The notes: generated from the sequence alone by a model not told the origin. Numbered from the stretch's first letter, positions 15,433 to 24,143 are shown. The stretch is DNA of 38,120 nucleotides from Oscillospiraceae bacterium (GCA_022800525.1 JAAWQM010000027.1:1-38120), one strand, 5' to 3'. Numbers and translations are program-made.

Positions 15433-17322
15433 ATGAACACCTGCACCGGCTGCCTCAGCCGAAACACCTGCCCCAGCGCGGATCAGCCTATGGAGGAATA
15501 CATCCGCCAGCTCCCCCTTGAGACCGCCCACCACCGGGTGGCCACTCAGGAAACCAAGTGCGGCTTTGGCCTGCAGGGCGTGTGCTGCCGCCTGTGCGCC
15601 AACGGTCCCTGCCGCATCACCCCCAACGCGCCCCGCGGCATCTGCGGGGCCAGCGCCGACACCATTGTGGCCCGGAATTTCCTGCGGGCCGTGGCCGCCG
15701 GGTCCGGATGCTACATCCATGTGGTGGAGAACACCGCCCGCCAGCTGAAGAACACCGGCCTGCACAAGGATAAGATCCGCAGCGAGAAGGCTCTGAACCA
15801 TCTGGCAGAGCTCTTCGGCGTCACTGGAACGGACAAGTACGACCTGTGCGTGAAGGTGGCGGATGCGGTGCTCAGCGACCTGTACCGCCCCGAGTACGAG
15901 CCGATGGAGCTGGTGGAGAAGATGGCTTACGCGCCCCGGGTGAAGAAGTGGAAGGAGCTGGGCATCATGCCTGGCGGCGCTAAGGGCGAGGTATTCAACA
16001 ACATCGTCAAGACCTCCACCAACCTCAGCTCTGACCCTGTGGAGATGCTGGTTTCCTGTCTGCGGCTGGGTATTTCCACCGGTGTGTACGGCCTCCAGCT
16101 GACCAACCTGCTCAACGACGTGGTGCTGGGCGACCCTGAAATCCGCACCGCGCCTGTGGGCATGAACGTCATCGACCCTGATTACATCAACATCCTCATT
16201 ACCGGCCACCAGCACTCCCTGTTTACCTATATCCAGGACCGCCTCCTGGACGGGGACGTAGTGGAGAAGGCCAAGGCCGCCGGCGCCAAGGGCTTCAAGT
16301 TGGTGGGCTGCACCTGCGTGGGCCAGGACCTCCAGCTGCGGGGCGCGCACTACACGGAAATTTTCGACGGACACGCGGGCAACAACTACATCTCTGAGGC
16401 GGTGTTGTCCTGCGGCGCGATTGATGCGGTGCTCAGCGAGTTCAACTGCACGCTGCCGGGCATCGAGACCATCTGTGATGAGCTGAAGATCAAGCAGATT
16501 TGCCTGGATGCCGTCGCAAAGAAGGCCAACGCCGAGTACATCCCCTTCAACTACGAGACCCGTCAGGCGGACGGCGACAGGATCATCGACGAGATCATCA
16601 CGGCCTACAAGGCCCGCCGGGGCAGCGTGCCCATGAACCTGTTCACCGATCACGGCAATAAGAACACCCTCACTGGCGTCAGCGAAGGGAGTCTGAAGGC
16701 GTTCCTGGGCGGCAGCTGGAAGCCCCTTGTTGACCTCATCGCCGCGGGGAAGATCAAGGGCCTGGCGGGCGTCGTGGGCTGCTCCAGCGTGGCCTACGGC
16801 CACGACACCCTGACCGCCGAGCTGACAAAGGAGCTGATCGCCAGGGACATCCTGGTCCTGACGGCGGGCTGCTCCTCCGGCGGTCTGGAGAACATCGGCC
16901 TAATGACCCCCGAAGCCGCCGAGCTGGCCGGTCCAAACCTGAAAGCGGTCTGCAAGGAACTGGGCATCCCGCCGGTTCTGAACTTCGGTCCCTGTCTGGC
17001 CATCGGCCGTCTGGAGATCGTGGCCACCGAGATCGCGGAGGAGCTGGGCATAGACCTGCCCCAGCTGCCGCTGGTGATTTCCGCCGCCCAGTGGCTGGAG
17101 GAGCAGGCGCTGGCGGACGGCGCGTTCGCATTGGCGCTGGGCCTGCCGCTGCACCTGGGCGTGCCGCCCTTCATCACTGGCAGCAAGCTGGTCACCAAGG
17201 TGCTGACCGAGGACATGGTTGGCCTCACCGGAGGCCGGGTCATCGTCGATCCGGACGGCAAGTCCGCCGCCGGCCAGCTGGAGGCCATCATCGAGGAGAA
17301 GCGCAAGGCCCTGAACATTTAA
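15433..17322 (+). CDS. cooS: Divergent anaerobic Ni-Fe carbon monoxide dehydrogenase catalytic subunit
   Basis: 629 residues, normal CooS length. CO + H2O to CO2 + 2 e- + 2 H+ is the family reaction. D- and B-cluster cysteines: C43, C51, C52, C55, C60, C71 (KCGFGLQGVCCRLC, NGPC, GIC). C-cluster ligands by alignment: H259 (ITGHQH), C295 (VGCTCVG), C339 (EFNCTLP), C450 (VVGCSS), C480 (TAGCSS), C521 (FGPCLA), so all are present. However the second-shell residues differ from characterised CODHs: the AAHSDHGRH histidine relay is AAGSGCYIHVVEN here, and the catalytic Lys of W-x-x-EKA is Gln (WLEEQA, Q558). Activity is therefore uncertain. GGAGGAGG precedes ATG 15433. First gene of a three-gene operon with a CooF-like ferredoxin and an FAD/NAD oxidoreductase. 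Confidence 0.9.
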   Translation: MNTCTGCLSRNTCPSADQPMEEYIRQLPLETAHHRVATQETKCGFGLQGVCCRLCANGPCRITPNAPRGICGASADTIVARNFLRAVAAGSGCYIHVVENTARQLKNTGLHKDKIRSEKALNHLAELFGVTGTDKYDLCVKVADAVLSDLYRPEYEPMELVEKMAYAPRVKKWKELGIMPGGAKGEVFNNIVKTSTNLSSDPVEMLVSCLRLGISTGVYGLQLTNLLNDVVLGDPEIRTAPVGMNVIDPDYINILITGHQHSLFTYIQDRLLDGDVVEKAKAAGAKGFKLVGCTCVGQDLQLRGAHYTEIFDGHAGNNYISEAVLSCGAIDAVLSEFNCTLPGIETICDELKIKQICLDAVAKKANAEYIPFNYETRQADGDRIIDEIITAYKARRGSVPMNLFTDHGNKNTLTGVSEGSLKAFLGGSWKPLVDLIAAGKIKGLAGVVGCSSVAYGHDTLTAELTKELIARDILVLTAGCSSGGLENIGLMTPEAAELAGPNLKAVCKELGIPPVLNFGPCLAIGRLEIVATEIAEELGIDLPQLPLVISAAQWLEEQALADGAFALALGLPLHLGVPPFITGSKLVTKVLTEDMVGLTGGRVIVDPDGKSAAGQLEAIIEEKRKALNI

Positions 17323-17337
17323 GGGAGGCGCGGGAAG

Positions 17338-17811
17338 ATGAAACGAATTTTTATTGACCCTGCCAAGTGTGACGGGTGCAAGAACTGCACCGTCGCGTGC
17401 ATGGCGTCCCACAGCGACATGCCCCTCAGGAAGGGGACTCTGACAGAGCTCCGTCAGGCTGTCTACGCCCTGGACCTGACCGATCCCGAGAACCAGTCCC
17501 GCAACCGCATCATTTCCGACGGCAAGGGCGGCTATAAGCCCATCTTCTGCCGCCACTGCGACGTCCCCGACTGCGCGGGGACGTGCATGAGCGGCGCGCT
17601 GCAAAAAAATATGGAAAACGGTCTGGTGGAGTATAACGCGGACAAATGCGCGGCATGTTATATGTGCGTTATGAACTGCCGCTACGGCGTGCCCGCCGTC
17701 ACTCCTGACCGGAAGCGGGTCATCAAGTGCGACTTCTGCGCCCATCTGGAGGAGGGCCCCGCCTGCGTGAGGTCCTGCCCCAAGAAAGCTATTGAAGTAA
17801 GGGAGGTGTGA
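17338..17811 (+). CDS. cooF: CooF-like polyferredoxin (four 4Fe-4S clusters)
   Basis: 157-residue electron carrier of the HycB/CooF/DMSO-reductase-B family. Cysteine groups: CDGCKNCTVAC (about 11-21), CRHCDVPDCAGTC, CAACYMCVMNC, and CDFCAHLEEGPACVRSC. That is 16 cysteines, enough for four clusters. The first group loops through a short insert, as in CooF. It would take electrons from CooS and pass them to the FAD/NAD protein. GGGAGG precedes ATG 17338, 15 bases after cooS; its stop is two bases before the next start. Confidence 0.92.
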   Translation: MKRIFIDPAKCDGCKNCTVACMASHSDMPLRKGTLTELRQAVYALDLTDPENQSRNRIISDGKGGYKPIFCRHCDVPDCAGTCMSGALQKNMENGLVEYNADKCAACYMCVMNCRYGVPAVTPDRKRVIKCDFCAHLEEGPACVRSCPKKAIEVREV

Positions 17812-17813
17812 CC

Positions 17814-19043
17814 ATGGAGCGATTTGTCATCATCGGCGCCGGCGCGGCAGGTATCACCGCCGCCCAGACGCTGCGGGACTTCCGCCCCGACGATATCATC
17901 ACCGTAATCTCCATCGACGGGCACGTCCATTCCCGCTGTATGCTCCATAAGTTCTTAGGCCACGAGAGGACCATCCAAGGGATCAACTTTGTGGGGGAGG
18001 ATTTTTTTGAGAAGAACAATATCTTCCATATTTCCTGCCAGACTGTCAATCGGATCGACACCGGGGCCAAAACCGTCCATTACGGCGAGGATTACAGCAT
18101 CCCCTATGACAAGCTGCTGATTGCCACGGGTTCCGGCTTCTTCATCCCGCCCATTCCCCATTTCCGGGAGGCCCCCAACGTGTTCGGCTTCCGGGATCTC
18201 AGCGATGCGCTGAAGATCGACGAGGCGTTCGCCAAGGGCAAGCGGGTGTTCATCGTGGGTTCCGGCCTGGTGGGCCTGGACGCCGCGTCGGCCCTCTGCC
18301 ACCGGGGCGGTCAGGTCACCATCGCCGAGATGGCACCCCGGGTGATGCCCCTGCAAACGGACGACTACGCCGCCAGCGTCTATCAGAAGGTCTTTGAAGA
18401 CCAGGGCTGCCGGTTCCTGCTTGGCATCGGGGCCTCGGACGCGGTGGTGGACGGAGAGGGGAACATCACGGAGGTGATCCTCTCCACCGGAGAGCATGTG
18501 CCCTGCGATTTCATTATCATGGCTGCGGGCGTGCGGCCCCGCATCCAGATTGCCCTGGACAGCGGCATCAAGGCGGAGCGTGCCATTGAGGTGGACGATC
18601 ACCTGCGGACCTCCGCACCGGACGTGTACGCGGCGGGGGACTGCACCGGACTTTCCGGCGTGTGGCCCGACGCCATGGCCCAGGGCAAGGCGGCGGCGGA
18701 GAACATGGCCGGACTCGACACGGTATACGAGAAGCCCTATCCCTTCAAGAACACCAGCAACTTCTTCGGCGTGACCATGCTGTCCGTAGGCCGGATGGAC
18801 CTGACGGAGGGCGCGGATATCCTGGTCCACAGGACGCCCAAGGAGTACAAGAAGGCCATTATCACCAACGGCAAGCTGACAGGCTATCTGTCCCTGGGGG
18901 ATATCTCCAACCACGGCCTGTACCTGCATCTTATCAAGAACGGCATCGACGTCAGCGACAAGAAGGACAGAGTCTTCCGTCTGACCTTCGCCGATTTCTA
19001 CGGGATTAACGAGAAGAACGGCGAGTACGTCTATACGGTGTAA
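17814..19043 (+). CDS. FAD-dependent pyridine-nucleotide-disulfide-type oxidoreductase (FNOR, CO-linked)
   Basis: 409 residues. FAD-binding VIIGAGAAGITAAQTL at the N terminus, ATGSGFFIPPIP, NAD(P)-binding VFIVGSGLVGLDAASAL, and the second FAD motif DVYAAGDCTG. A C-terminal NirB/rubredoxin-reductase-type domain follows. The known cooS-cooF-FNOR arrangement of clostridia and Geobacter suggests electrons go from CooS through CooF to NAD(P)H; this is inference from context. Start ATG 17814 (MERFVI) has GGGAGGTG upstream; GTG 17808 would add two residues. A strong terminator follows. Confidence 0.9.
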   Translation: MERFVIIGAGAAGITAAQTLRDFRPDDIITVISIDGHVHSRCMLHKFLGHERTIQGINFVGEDFFEKNNIFHISCQTVNRIDTGAKTVHYGEDYSIPYDKLLIATGSGFFIPPIPHFREAPNVFGFRDLSDALKIDEAFAKGKRVFIVGSGLVGLDAASALCHRGGQVTIAEMAPRVMPLQTDDYAASVYQKVFEDQGCRFLLGIGASDAVVDGEGNITEVILSTGEHVPCDFIIMAAGVRPRIQIALDSGIKAERAIEVDDHLRTSAPDVYAAGDCTGLSGVWPDAMAQGKAAAENMAGLDTVYEKPYPFKNTSNFFGVTMLSVGRMDLTEGADILVHRTPKEYKKAIITNGKLTGYLSLGDISNHGLYLHLIKNGIDVSDKKDRVFRLTFADFYGINEKNGEYVYTV

Positions 19044-19072
19044 CAGGGGCGGAAAAATTCCCCCAGAACAGG

Positions 19073-19119
19073 CCAGCGGCGGCTGTCTCCCTCAGAAGAG
19101 GCGGCCGCCGCTGGTTTTT
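19073..19119 (+). terminator. Terminator of the cooS-cooF-FNOR operon
   Basis: Arms CCAGCGGCGGC (19073-19083) and GCCGCCGCTGG (19104-19114) followed by TTTTT. Confidence 0.9.
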
Positions 19120-19166
19120 GACACCATACCGTGTCAGCGGTTCCCGCAATTTTGTCAGATTGCCTG

Positions 19167-19194
19167 TTGAAATTCTGAAAGAAATGTCTATAAT
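19167..19194 (+). promoter_or_regulatory. Promoter of the lipase operon
   Basis: TTGAAA (19167-19172), 16 bases, TATAAT (19189-19194). TGTTGAA (19165-19171) and its exact reverse complement TTCAACA (19197-19203) flank the spacer and -10. Confidence 0.78.
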
Positions 19195-19233
19195 AGTTCA
19201 ACAAGCAAGTTTTCCAAAAGTCGGAGGTAAAGG

Positions 19234-20094
19234 ATGAAAACAGGAATCGTAGACGTAGGCGGAGGCTTCCGGGGCATCTATGCGGCAGGGGTGTTCGACT
19301 ACTGCCTGGACCGGGATATCCATTTTGACCTGTCCATCGGCGTGTCGGCGGGCAGCGCCAATGTGGCCTCCTATCTGGCGGGGCAGCGGGGACGGAACTA
19401 CACATTTTATACGGAGTATGCCATGCGGAAGGAGTACATGGGGGCCAGGAATCTTCTGACCCAGCGGTCATACATCGATCTTGACTATGTGTATGGAACG
19501 CTGAGCAACTCCACCGGGGAATATCCGCTGGACTACAGGGCGATGATGGAAAACCCCGGGGAGATGCTGGTGGTAGCCACCAACGCGCTGACTGGCAGCG
19601 GGCGGTATTTCGGCAAGGGGGAGGTGGTTCAGGACTGCTACGACATGTTCAAGGCGTCCTCCGCCATCCCCTTCGTGTGCAGGCCCTACATGGTGGGCTG
19701 GATGCCCTATTTTGATGGTGCGCTGGCCGACCCGGTGCCCGTTGAGAAGGCGTTCCAGTGCGGCTGTGACAAGGTGGTGGTACTGCTGACCCGTCCGGCG
19801 GACCGGAAGAGGGGGCCGGGGAAGGACGCGTTTTTCGCGGACAGAATCCAGCATAAGTATCCCTTCGCCGCCCGGAAGCTCCGTACCCGCGTGGAGCGGT
19901 ACAACGCCGGGGTGGAGCTGGCAAAGCGGTATCAGGCGGAGGGCCGCGCACTGATTGTCGCGCCGGACGACACCTGTGGGGTGGACACCCTGACGCGGGA
20001 AAAAGCCTCGCTGACGCGCTTTTACCACAAGGGCTATCAGGACGCCCAGGCAATTCTGACATTTCTGGCCGGAGAGAAAAAGGAGGTGGTATGA
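19234..20094 (+). CDS. Patatin-like phospholipase (YjjU/RssA-type)
   Basis: 286-residue serine acyl hydrolase, cytoplasmic (no signal peptide). Oxyanion-hole loop DVGGGFRGIYAAG, nucleophile S38 in GVSAGS, and Asp of the dyad D161 in YFDGALADP. These are the three patatin signatures. Lipid substrate unknown. CGGAGG precedes ATG 19234. It has its own promoter, and its stop overlaps the next start as ATGA, so it is coupled to a secreted lipase-like protein. The pair acts on either side of the membrane, by inference. Confidence 0.92.
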   Translation: MKTGIVDVGGGFRGIYAAGVFDYCLDRDIHFDLSIGVSAGSANVASYLAGQRGRNYTFYTEYAMRKEYMGARNLLTQRSYIDLDYVYGTLSNSTGEYPLDYRAMMENPGEMLVVATNALTGSGRYFGKGEVVQDCYDMFKASSAIPFVCRPYMVGWMPYFDGALADPVPVEKAFQCGCDKVVVLLTRPADRKRGPGKDAFFADRIQHKYPFAARKLRTRVERYNAGVELAKRYQAEGRALIVAPDDTCGVDTLTREKASLTRFYHKGYQDAQAILTFLAGEKKEVV

Positions 20095-21278
20095 CGGTGA
20101 AGAAACGTTGGAGCCGGATGCTGGCCGCGCTGCTGGCGATTGCGCTGCTGATTCCGCCGGCGGCGCTGGCGGCGGAGGAGGGGACTGCAGTGACCATCGG
20201 CACCGGGATAACGGAGAGACCGGAGGCGGAGGTTACGGTCAAATGGGACGATGCATGGTTCGCCGTGGACGCAGACGTCTACCAGCATGAGCTGGCAGTG
20301 ACCGCCATGGCTCTTAGCGCCGCGGCCTATGTGAGGACGGCCCAGGGGGTGAGCGTGCAGAAGGCGATGGAGGCGTTCGGATTCCAACAGGTGCGGTCCT
20401 ACAACTACCAGTTTTCCGCTCAGTCCAGCGAACAGACGGCCTACACCCTTGCGGTCAAGACGGTAAAGGACCGGAATAACAAGGCCGTCAGGCTGGTCGC
20501 CGCCGTTATCCGGGGCACAGGCGTGTATACCGAGTGGGCGGGGAACCTGAACGTTGGCGCCGGCAACGAACACGCGGGCTTTGCCCAGGCGCGGGACGAG
20601 CTGATGGACAATCTGGAGAAATACCTGGAGGAGACAGGCGCCGCCGGCAGGACGAAATTCCTGGTCACCGGCCACAGCAGGGGAGGAGCGGCGGCCAATC
20701 TGACGGCGGCCCGTCTGATGGAAGCGGGGCTGGCGGAGAAGGAGGATATTTACGGCTATACCTTCGCCGCTCCGGCGGTCTCCACGGAAGCGAAGGCGGA
20801 GGGCTATGAGAACATCTTCAACACCGTCAGCGGGAGTGATCTGGTTCCTCAGGTTCCTCTGGCCCAGTGGGGCTACCGCCGCTACGGAATTGACCGCCCG
20901 CTGCCCGATGGAAGCGGGGAGAACTACGGCGCGCAGTTCGCCGCGATGAGCCGGCAGTACGAGGCTCTGACCGGCCAGTCCTACGCCGTCTACCAGGACG
21001 CGGAGACGGTGGAGAGGCTGACCGGGACGCTCTGCCAGCTGGCCCCCACGGTGTCCGGCCCCAACATGACGATGCTGTCCGCGCTGCTGCGGGGCGACCT
21101 GGAAGGGCTGACTGCCCTGGTGGAGGGAAACCCTGTTGCGGCGCTGCTGATGGGCCGGACAGCGATCCGGGCGTCCTCCGAACTGACGCCTCTGCTCCAG
21201 CGGGAGCAGGCGGCCCTGGTCTCCGCCCATTGCATGGCGGGCTACTATAGCTGGCTGTCCGCTGGAAGCGTGGCCTGA
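20091..21278 (+). CDS. Secreted alpha/beta-hydrolase, class-3 lipase-like
   Basis: 395 residues with a Sec signal peptide (LAALLAIALLIPPAALA, cleavage near A27-A28). The lipase nucleophile elbow is FLVTGHSRGGAAANL (S196). The likely acid is D250 in SGSDLVPQVPL, as in fungal-type and Mbeg1-like lipases, and the likely histidine is in SAHCMAGYYSWL near the C terminus. No anchor is visible, so it is probably released. It starts inside the patatin gene (ATGA), with AAGGAGG just upstream. Exact substrate unknown. Confidence 0.85.
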   Translation: MTVKKRWSRMLAALLAIALLIPPAALAAEEGTAVTIGTGITERPEAEVTVKWDDAWFAVDADVYQHELAVTAMALSAAAYVRTAQGVSVQKAMEAFGFQQVRSYNYQFSAQSSEQTAYTLAVKTVKDRNNKAVRLVAAVIRGTGVYTEWAGNLNVGAGNEHAGFAQARDELMDNLEKYLEETGAAGRTKFLVTGHSRGGAAANLTAARLMEAGLAEKEDIYGYTFAAPAVSTEAKAEGYENIFNTVSGSDLVPQVPLAQWGYRRYGIDRPLPDGSGENYGAQFAAMSRQYEALTGQSYAVYQDAETVERLTGTLCQLAPTVSGPNMTMLSALLRGDLEGLTALVEGNPVAALLMGRTAIRASSELTPLLQREQAALVSAHCMAGYYSWLSAGSVA

Positions 21279-21381
21279 GAAGGCGTGCAAACAGAAAGAA
21301 AACGCTGCCAAAACAGCCATTTATAGGCAGGAGTGCCAAGATCCGGTTGCAATTATCCCATTTCTTTGTGAATGGAACGCA

Positions 21382-21410
21382 TTGCAAAACGGAAAAATGA
21401 GGTATACTAT
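21382..21410 (+). promoter_or_regulatory. Probable promoter of the DUF6465 gene
   Basis: TTGCAA (21382-21387), 17 bases, TACTAT (21405-21410); TATACT and TATAAT also overlap here with less good spacing. A leader hairpin AAGTACCGGA/TCCGATACTT follows at about 21417-21442. Confidence 0.55.
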
Positions 21411-21469
21411 AATAAAAGTACCGGAATATGCTCCGATACTTCACTAAAGTAGATTGGAGAACGTGAAAA

Positions 21470-21784
21470 ATGCCCAGAAAGAAAGCTGTTGAGGCCGCCG
21501 GGCCCGCCCAGGCGGAAACCGCCAAGAAAGCCTCGTCCATCCTGAAGAAAGCCGCCGCCAAAAAGGAAGCCGAGAAGCCCGTCGAGAGGGTTGAGGAGAT
21601 CTATCTCCAGGCTGGCGGTACAGAGTGGAACATTTCCGCCTGTAAGGACCGCGCTGTTGCCGCCTATGTGGCGGAGGGCCACCGCGCGTCCAGCGTGAAG
21701 AAGCTGGTGATTTACCTCAAGCCCGAGGAGGGCAAAGCCTACTACGTCATCAATGACAGTGTGAATGGCAGCGTTGACCTTTAA
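21470..21784 (+). CDS. DUF6465 family protein
   Basis: 104 residues. An alanine/lysine-rich N-terminal tail (about 1-42, KKASSILKKAAAKKEAEKP), probably disordered and nucleic-acid friendly, precedes a compact domain: EEIYLQAGGTEWNIS, AYVAEGHRASSVKKLVIYLK, AYYVINDSVNGSVDL. This domain is conserved in Clostridia and has no known role. The match is from memory of the family. GGAGA precedes ATG 21470. Single gene with its own promoter and terminator. Confidence 0.82.
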   Translation: MPRKKAVEAAGPAQAETAKKASSILKKAAAKKEAEKPVERVEEIYLQAGGTEWNISACKDRAVAAYVAEGHRASSVKKLVIYLKPEEGKAYYVINDSVNGSVDL

Positions 21785-21797
21785 TCAAAATGAAGCG

Positions 21798-21838
21798 AAA
21801 AAGAAGCGATGGGCCTGACGGGGACATCGCTTCTTTTT
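21798..21838 (+). terminator. Terminator of the DUF6465 gene
   Basis: Arms AAAAAGAAGCGATG (21798-21811) and CATCGCTTCTTTTT (21825-21838), perfect 14 bp with a T-run. Confidence 0.9.
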
Positions 21839-21869
21839 CAAACAGGATCATAAAAGGGAGGAAAAGGAT

Positions 21870-22607
21870 ATGGATATGCCTGTGGTGGGGATCATTCCGC
21901 TGGTGGACGCGGGCCGGGAAAGCCTGTGGATGCTGCCCGCCTACATGGAGGGGGTCACCCATGGGGGAGGACTGCCCGTGATGCTGCCCCTGACGGACAG
22001 GGAGGACCAATTGGAGCGGATGCTGGAGCTGTGCGACGGCTTCCTGTTCACCGGAGGCCACGACGTGTCGCCAGATGTCTACGGTGAGGAGACGCTGCCA
22101 GTGTGCGGGGAGCTGTGCCCGGGTCGGGACCGGATGGAGAAGCCCCTGCTGCTGGAGGCCCTGGCCCGGGATAAATCCATCCTGGGCATCTGCCGGGGGC
22201 TTCAGTTCCTCAACGCGGCCCTGGGCGGTACACTGTACCAGGACCTGTCCGCGCAGCGGCCAACGGATTGCAGCCACCGCATGGCCGCGCCCTACGACCG
22301 CCCGGAGCACCCGGCGGTCCTGACGGAGGGCGCACCGCTGCGGCGGCTGCTGGACAGCGCGTCTATTGGCGTGAACAGCTGCCACCATCAGGCGGTCAGG
22401 GACCTGGCTCCGGGGCTTTCCGTGATGGCCGAGGCGCCGGACGGTGTGGTGGAGGCGGTCTGGATGCCTGGGAAGCGGTTTGTGTGGGCGGTACAGTGGC
22501 ACCCGGAGTTTTCCTACTATGCCGACGCCAACAGCAGAAGGATATTTAACGCTTTTGTGGAAAGTATGAAAAAACAGGAAGATCACAGCAAAATCCCAAA
22601 TGAATAA
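21870..22607 (+). CDS. Gamma-glutamyl-gamma-aminobutyrate hydrolase family (peptidase C26, PuuD-like)
   Basis: 245-residue class-I glutamine-amidotransferase-like hydrolase. Nucleophile C108 in ILGICRGLQ, His/Glu in AVQWHPEF (H211, E213), and the family motif FTGGHDVSPDVY. PuuD removes glutamate from gamma-Glu-GABA in putrescine breakdown; relatives split other gamma-glutamyl compounds. The potABCD importer in the same window makes a polyamine role attractive, but they are 15 kb apart. GGGAGG precedes ATG 21870. Confidence 0.88.
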   Translation: MDMPVVGIIPLVDAGRESLWMLPAYMEGVTHGGGLPVMLPLTDREDQLERMLELCDGFLFTGGHDVSPDVYGEETLPVCGELCPGRDRMEKPLLLEALARDKSILGICRGLQFLNAALGGTLYQDLSAQRPTDCSHRMAAPYDRPEHPAVLTEGAPLRRLLDSASIGVNSCHHQAVRDLAPGLSVMAEAPDGVVEAVWMPGKRFVWAVQWHPEFSYYADANSRRIFNAFVESMKKQEDHSKIPNE

Positions 22608-22690
22608 GAAACAGGAGATGGGCCGCCGCCTTCAGCGGACCGTTCTCTATTTGATGATCGCTATGATTCTAAAATTTTTGCGATTTGGTC

Positions 22691-22719
22691 TTTACTCCGG
22701 CTGTGTTTTGCGCTATAAT
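22691..22719 (+). promoter_or_regulatory. Promoter of pepC
   Basis: TTTACT (22691-22696), 17 bases, TATAAT (22714-22719). A small leader hairpin GCGTCC-GCCAG-GGACGC follows near 22730. Confidence 0.65.
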
Positions 22720-22775
22720 TCCAGTAGCCAGCGTCCGCCAGGGACGCACATTGATCGAGAGGAGTACATAGAAGC

Positions 22776-24119
22776 ATGGATGAGAAATATACCGTTACCG
22801 CAGAGGACATGAGCCGCTTTGAGGCGGCGTTTGACAAGGAACGGGCCAACGCCGTCGCCATGACCGCAGTTGTCAACAATGGCCTGCTCAAGAGCGCCAA
22901 GGCCGCCCCGGCGGTTCAGGCGGACACCCACGTATTTTCCGTCAGCCTCAAGCAGGGGGAGATCACCAACCAGAAGCAGAGCGGACGCTGCTGGATGTTC
23001 GCCGGGCTGAACATCGTCCGCTCCAGAATCATGCGGGAGCGGGAGATGAAGAATTTCGAGCTGTCCCAGGGATATCTGTTTTTCTATGACAAGCTGGAGA
23101 AGTCCAACTATTTCCTGGAAAATATTCTGGAGACCCTGGATGAGCCGGTAGGCGGCCGTCTGGTGTCCTTCCTGCTCCAGGCCCCTCTGGGCGACGGCGG
23201 GCAGTGGGATATGCTGCGGGGGCTGATTGAGAAGTACGGCCTGGTTCCCAAGACCGCCTATCCGGAGACCGTTCACTCCTCCTCCAGCGGGGAGATGAAC
23301 AGCTGCCTGACGGAGAAGCTGCGGGAGGACGCCTGCATTTTGCGCAAGAAGCATTCCGCCGGAGCGGGGGAGGAGGAGCTGCGCTCCGCCAAGAGGGCGA
23401 TGATGGAGGAGATCTACCGCTTCCTGTGCATCTGCCTGGGCAAGCCACCCAAGACCTTCGACTTCGAGTACCGCGACAAGGATGACGGGTTCCACCGCGA
23501 CTGCGGCCTGACGCCCCATACGTTCATGGAGAAATACGTCACCATGAACCTGGACGAGTACGTCAGCCTCATCAACGCCCCCACAGCGGATAAGCCCTAC
23601 GGCAGAAGCTACACCGTCAGATACCTGGGCAGCGTGAAGGAGGGGACGCCGGTGCGGTATCTGAACCTGCCCATCCAGGAGCTGAAGCGGGCGGCTATCG
23701 CTCAGATGCAGGACGGCGAGCCGGTGTGGTTCGGCTGCGACGTGGGCAAGCGCTCCGAGCGGGATGGCGGCATCATGGACGTTGACCTCTACAGCCTGGA
23801 GACCCTGCTGGATACCAGATTCACCATGACCAAAGCGGAGCGTCTGGACTACGGACACAGCCTTATGACCCACGCCATGGTGTTCCAGGGCGTGAACCTG
23901 GACGAAAACGGCGTTCCCAACCGCTGGCGCGTGGAGAACAGCTGGGGCAAGGACCCCGGTCAGGACGGCTATTACGTCATGACGGACAAGTGGTTTGACG
24001 AGTACATGTATCAGGTCGTGGTGAACAAGAAATATCTGACGCCGGAGCAGCTGGCGGCCTACGAGGACCAGCCCATCGAGTTGGAGCCCTGGGACCCCAT
24101 GGGTTCGCTGGCGGACTGA
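22776..24119 (+). CDS. pepC: Aminopeptidase C (C1B cysteine peptidase, bleomycin-hydrolase family)
   Basis: 447-residue cytoplasmic aminopeptidase that forms a hexameric barrel. Oxyanion Gln66 and nucleophile C72 in ITNQKQSGRCWMFAGLN, H366 in LMTHAMVF, N388 in VENSWG. The length and the whole fold match Firmicute PepC. Function: removes N-terminal residues in peptide catabolism. GAGAGGAG lies about 12 bases before ATG 22776, a little far. Confidence 0.95.
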   Translation: MDEKYTVTAEDMSRFEAAFDKERANAVAMTAVVNNGLLKSAKAAPAVQADTHVFSVSLKQGEITNQKQSGRCWMFAGLNIVRSRIMREREMKNFELSQGYLFFYDKLEKSNYFLENILETLDEPVGGRLVSFLLQAPLGDGGQWDMLRGLIEKYGLVPKTAYPETVHSSSSGEMNSCLTEKLREDACILRKKHSAGAGEEELRSAKRAMMEEIYRFLCICLGKPPKTFDFEYRDKDDGFHRDCGLTPHTFMEKYVTMNLDEYVSLINAPTADKPYGRSYTVRYLGSVKEGTPVRYLNLPIQELKRAAIAQMQDGEPVWFGCDVGKRSERDGGIMDVDLYSLETLLDTRFTMTKAERLDYGHSLMTHAMVFQGVNLDENGVPNRWRVENSWGKDPGQDGYYVMTDKWFDEYMYQVVVNKKYLTPEQLAAYEDQPIELEPWDPMGSLAD

Positions 24120-24143
24120 CGGCCTGGATCTGACATAACGACA

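Noticed and set aside
15433-17322. Hybrid-cluster protein (hydroxylamine reductase) in place of CODH
   Set aside because: The CGFGLQGVCCRLC block and the six C-cluster ligands match CooS order and spacing, not Hcp.
22600-22812. 70-codon frame on plus overlapping the puuD-like end and the pepC start
   Set aside because: It covers the pepC promoter and overlaps both neighbours; no ribosome site and no family likeness.
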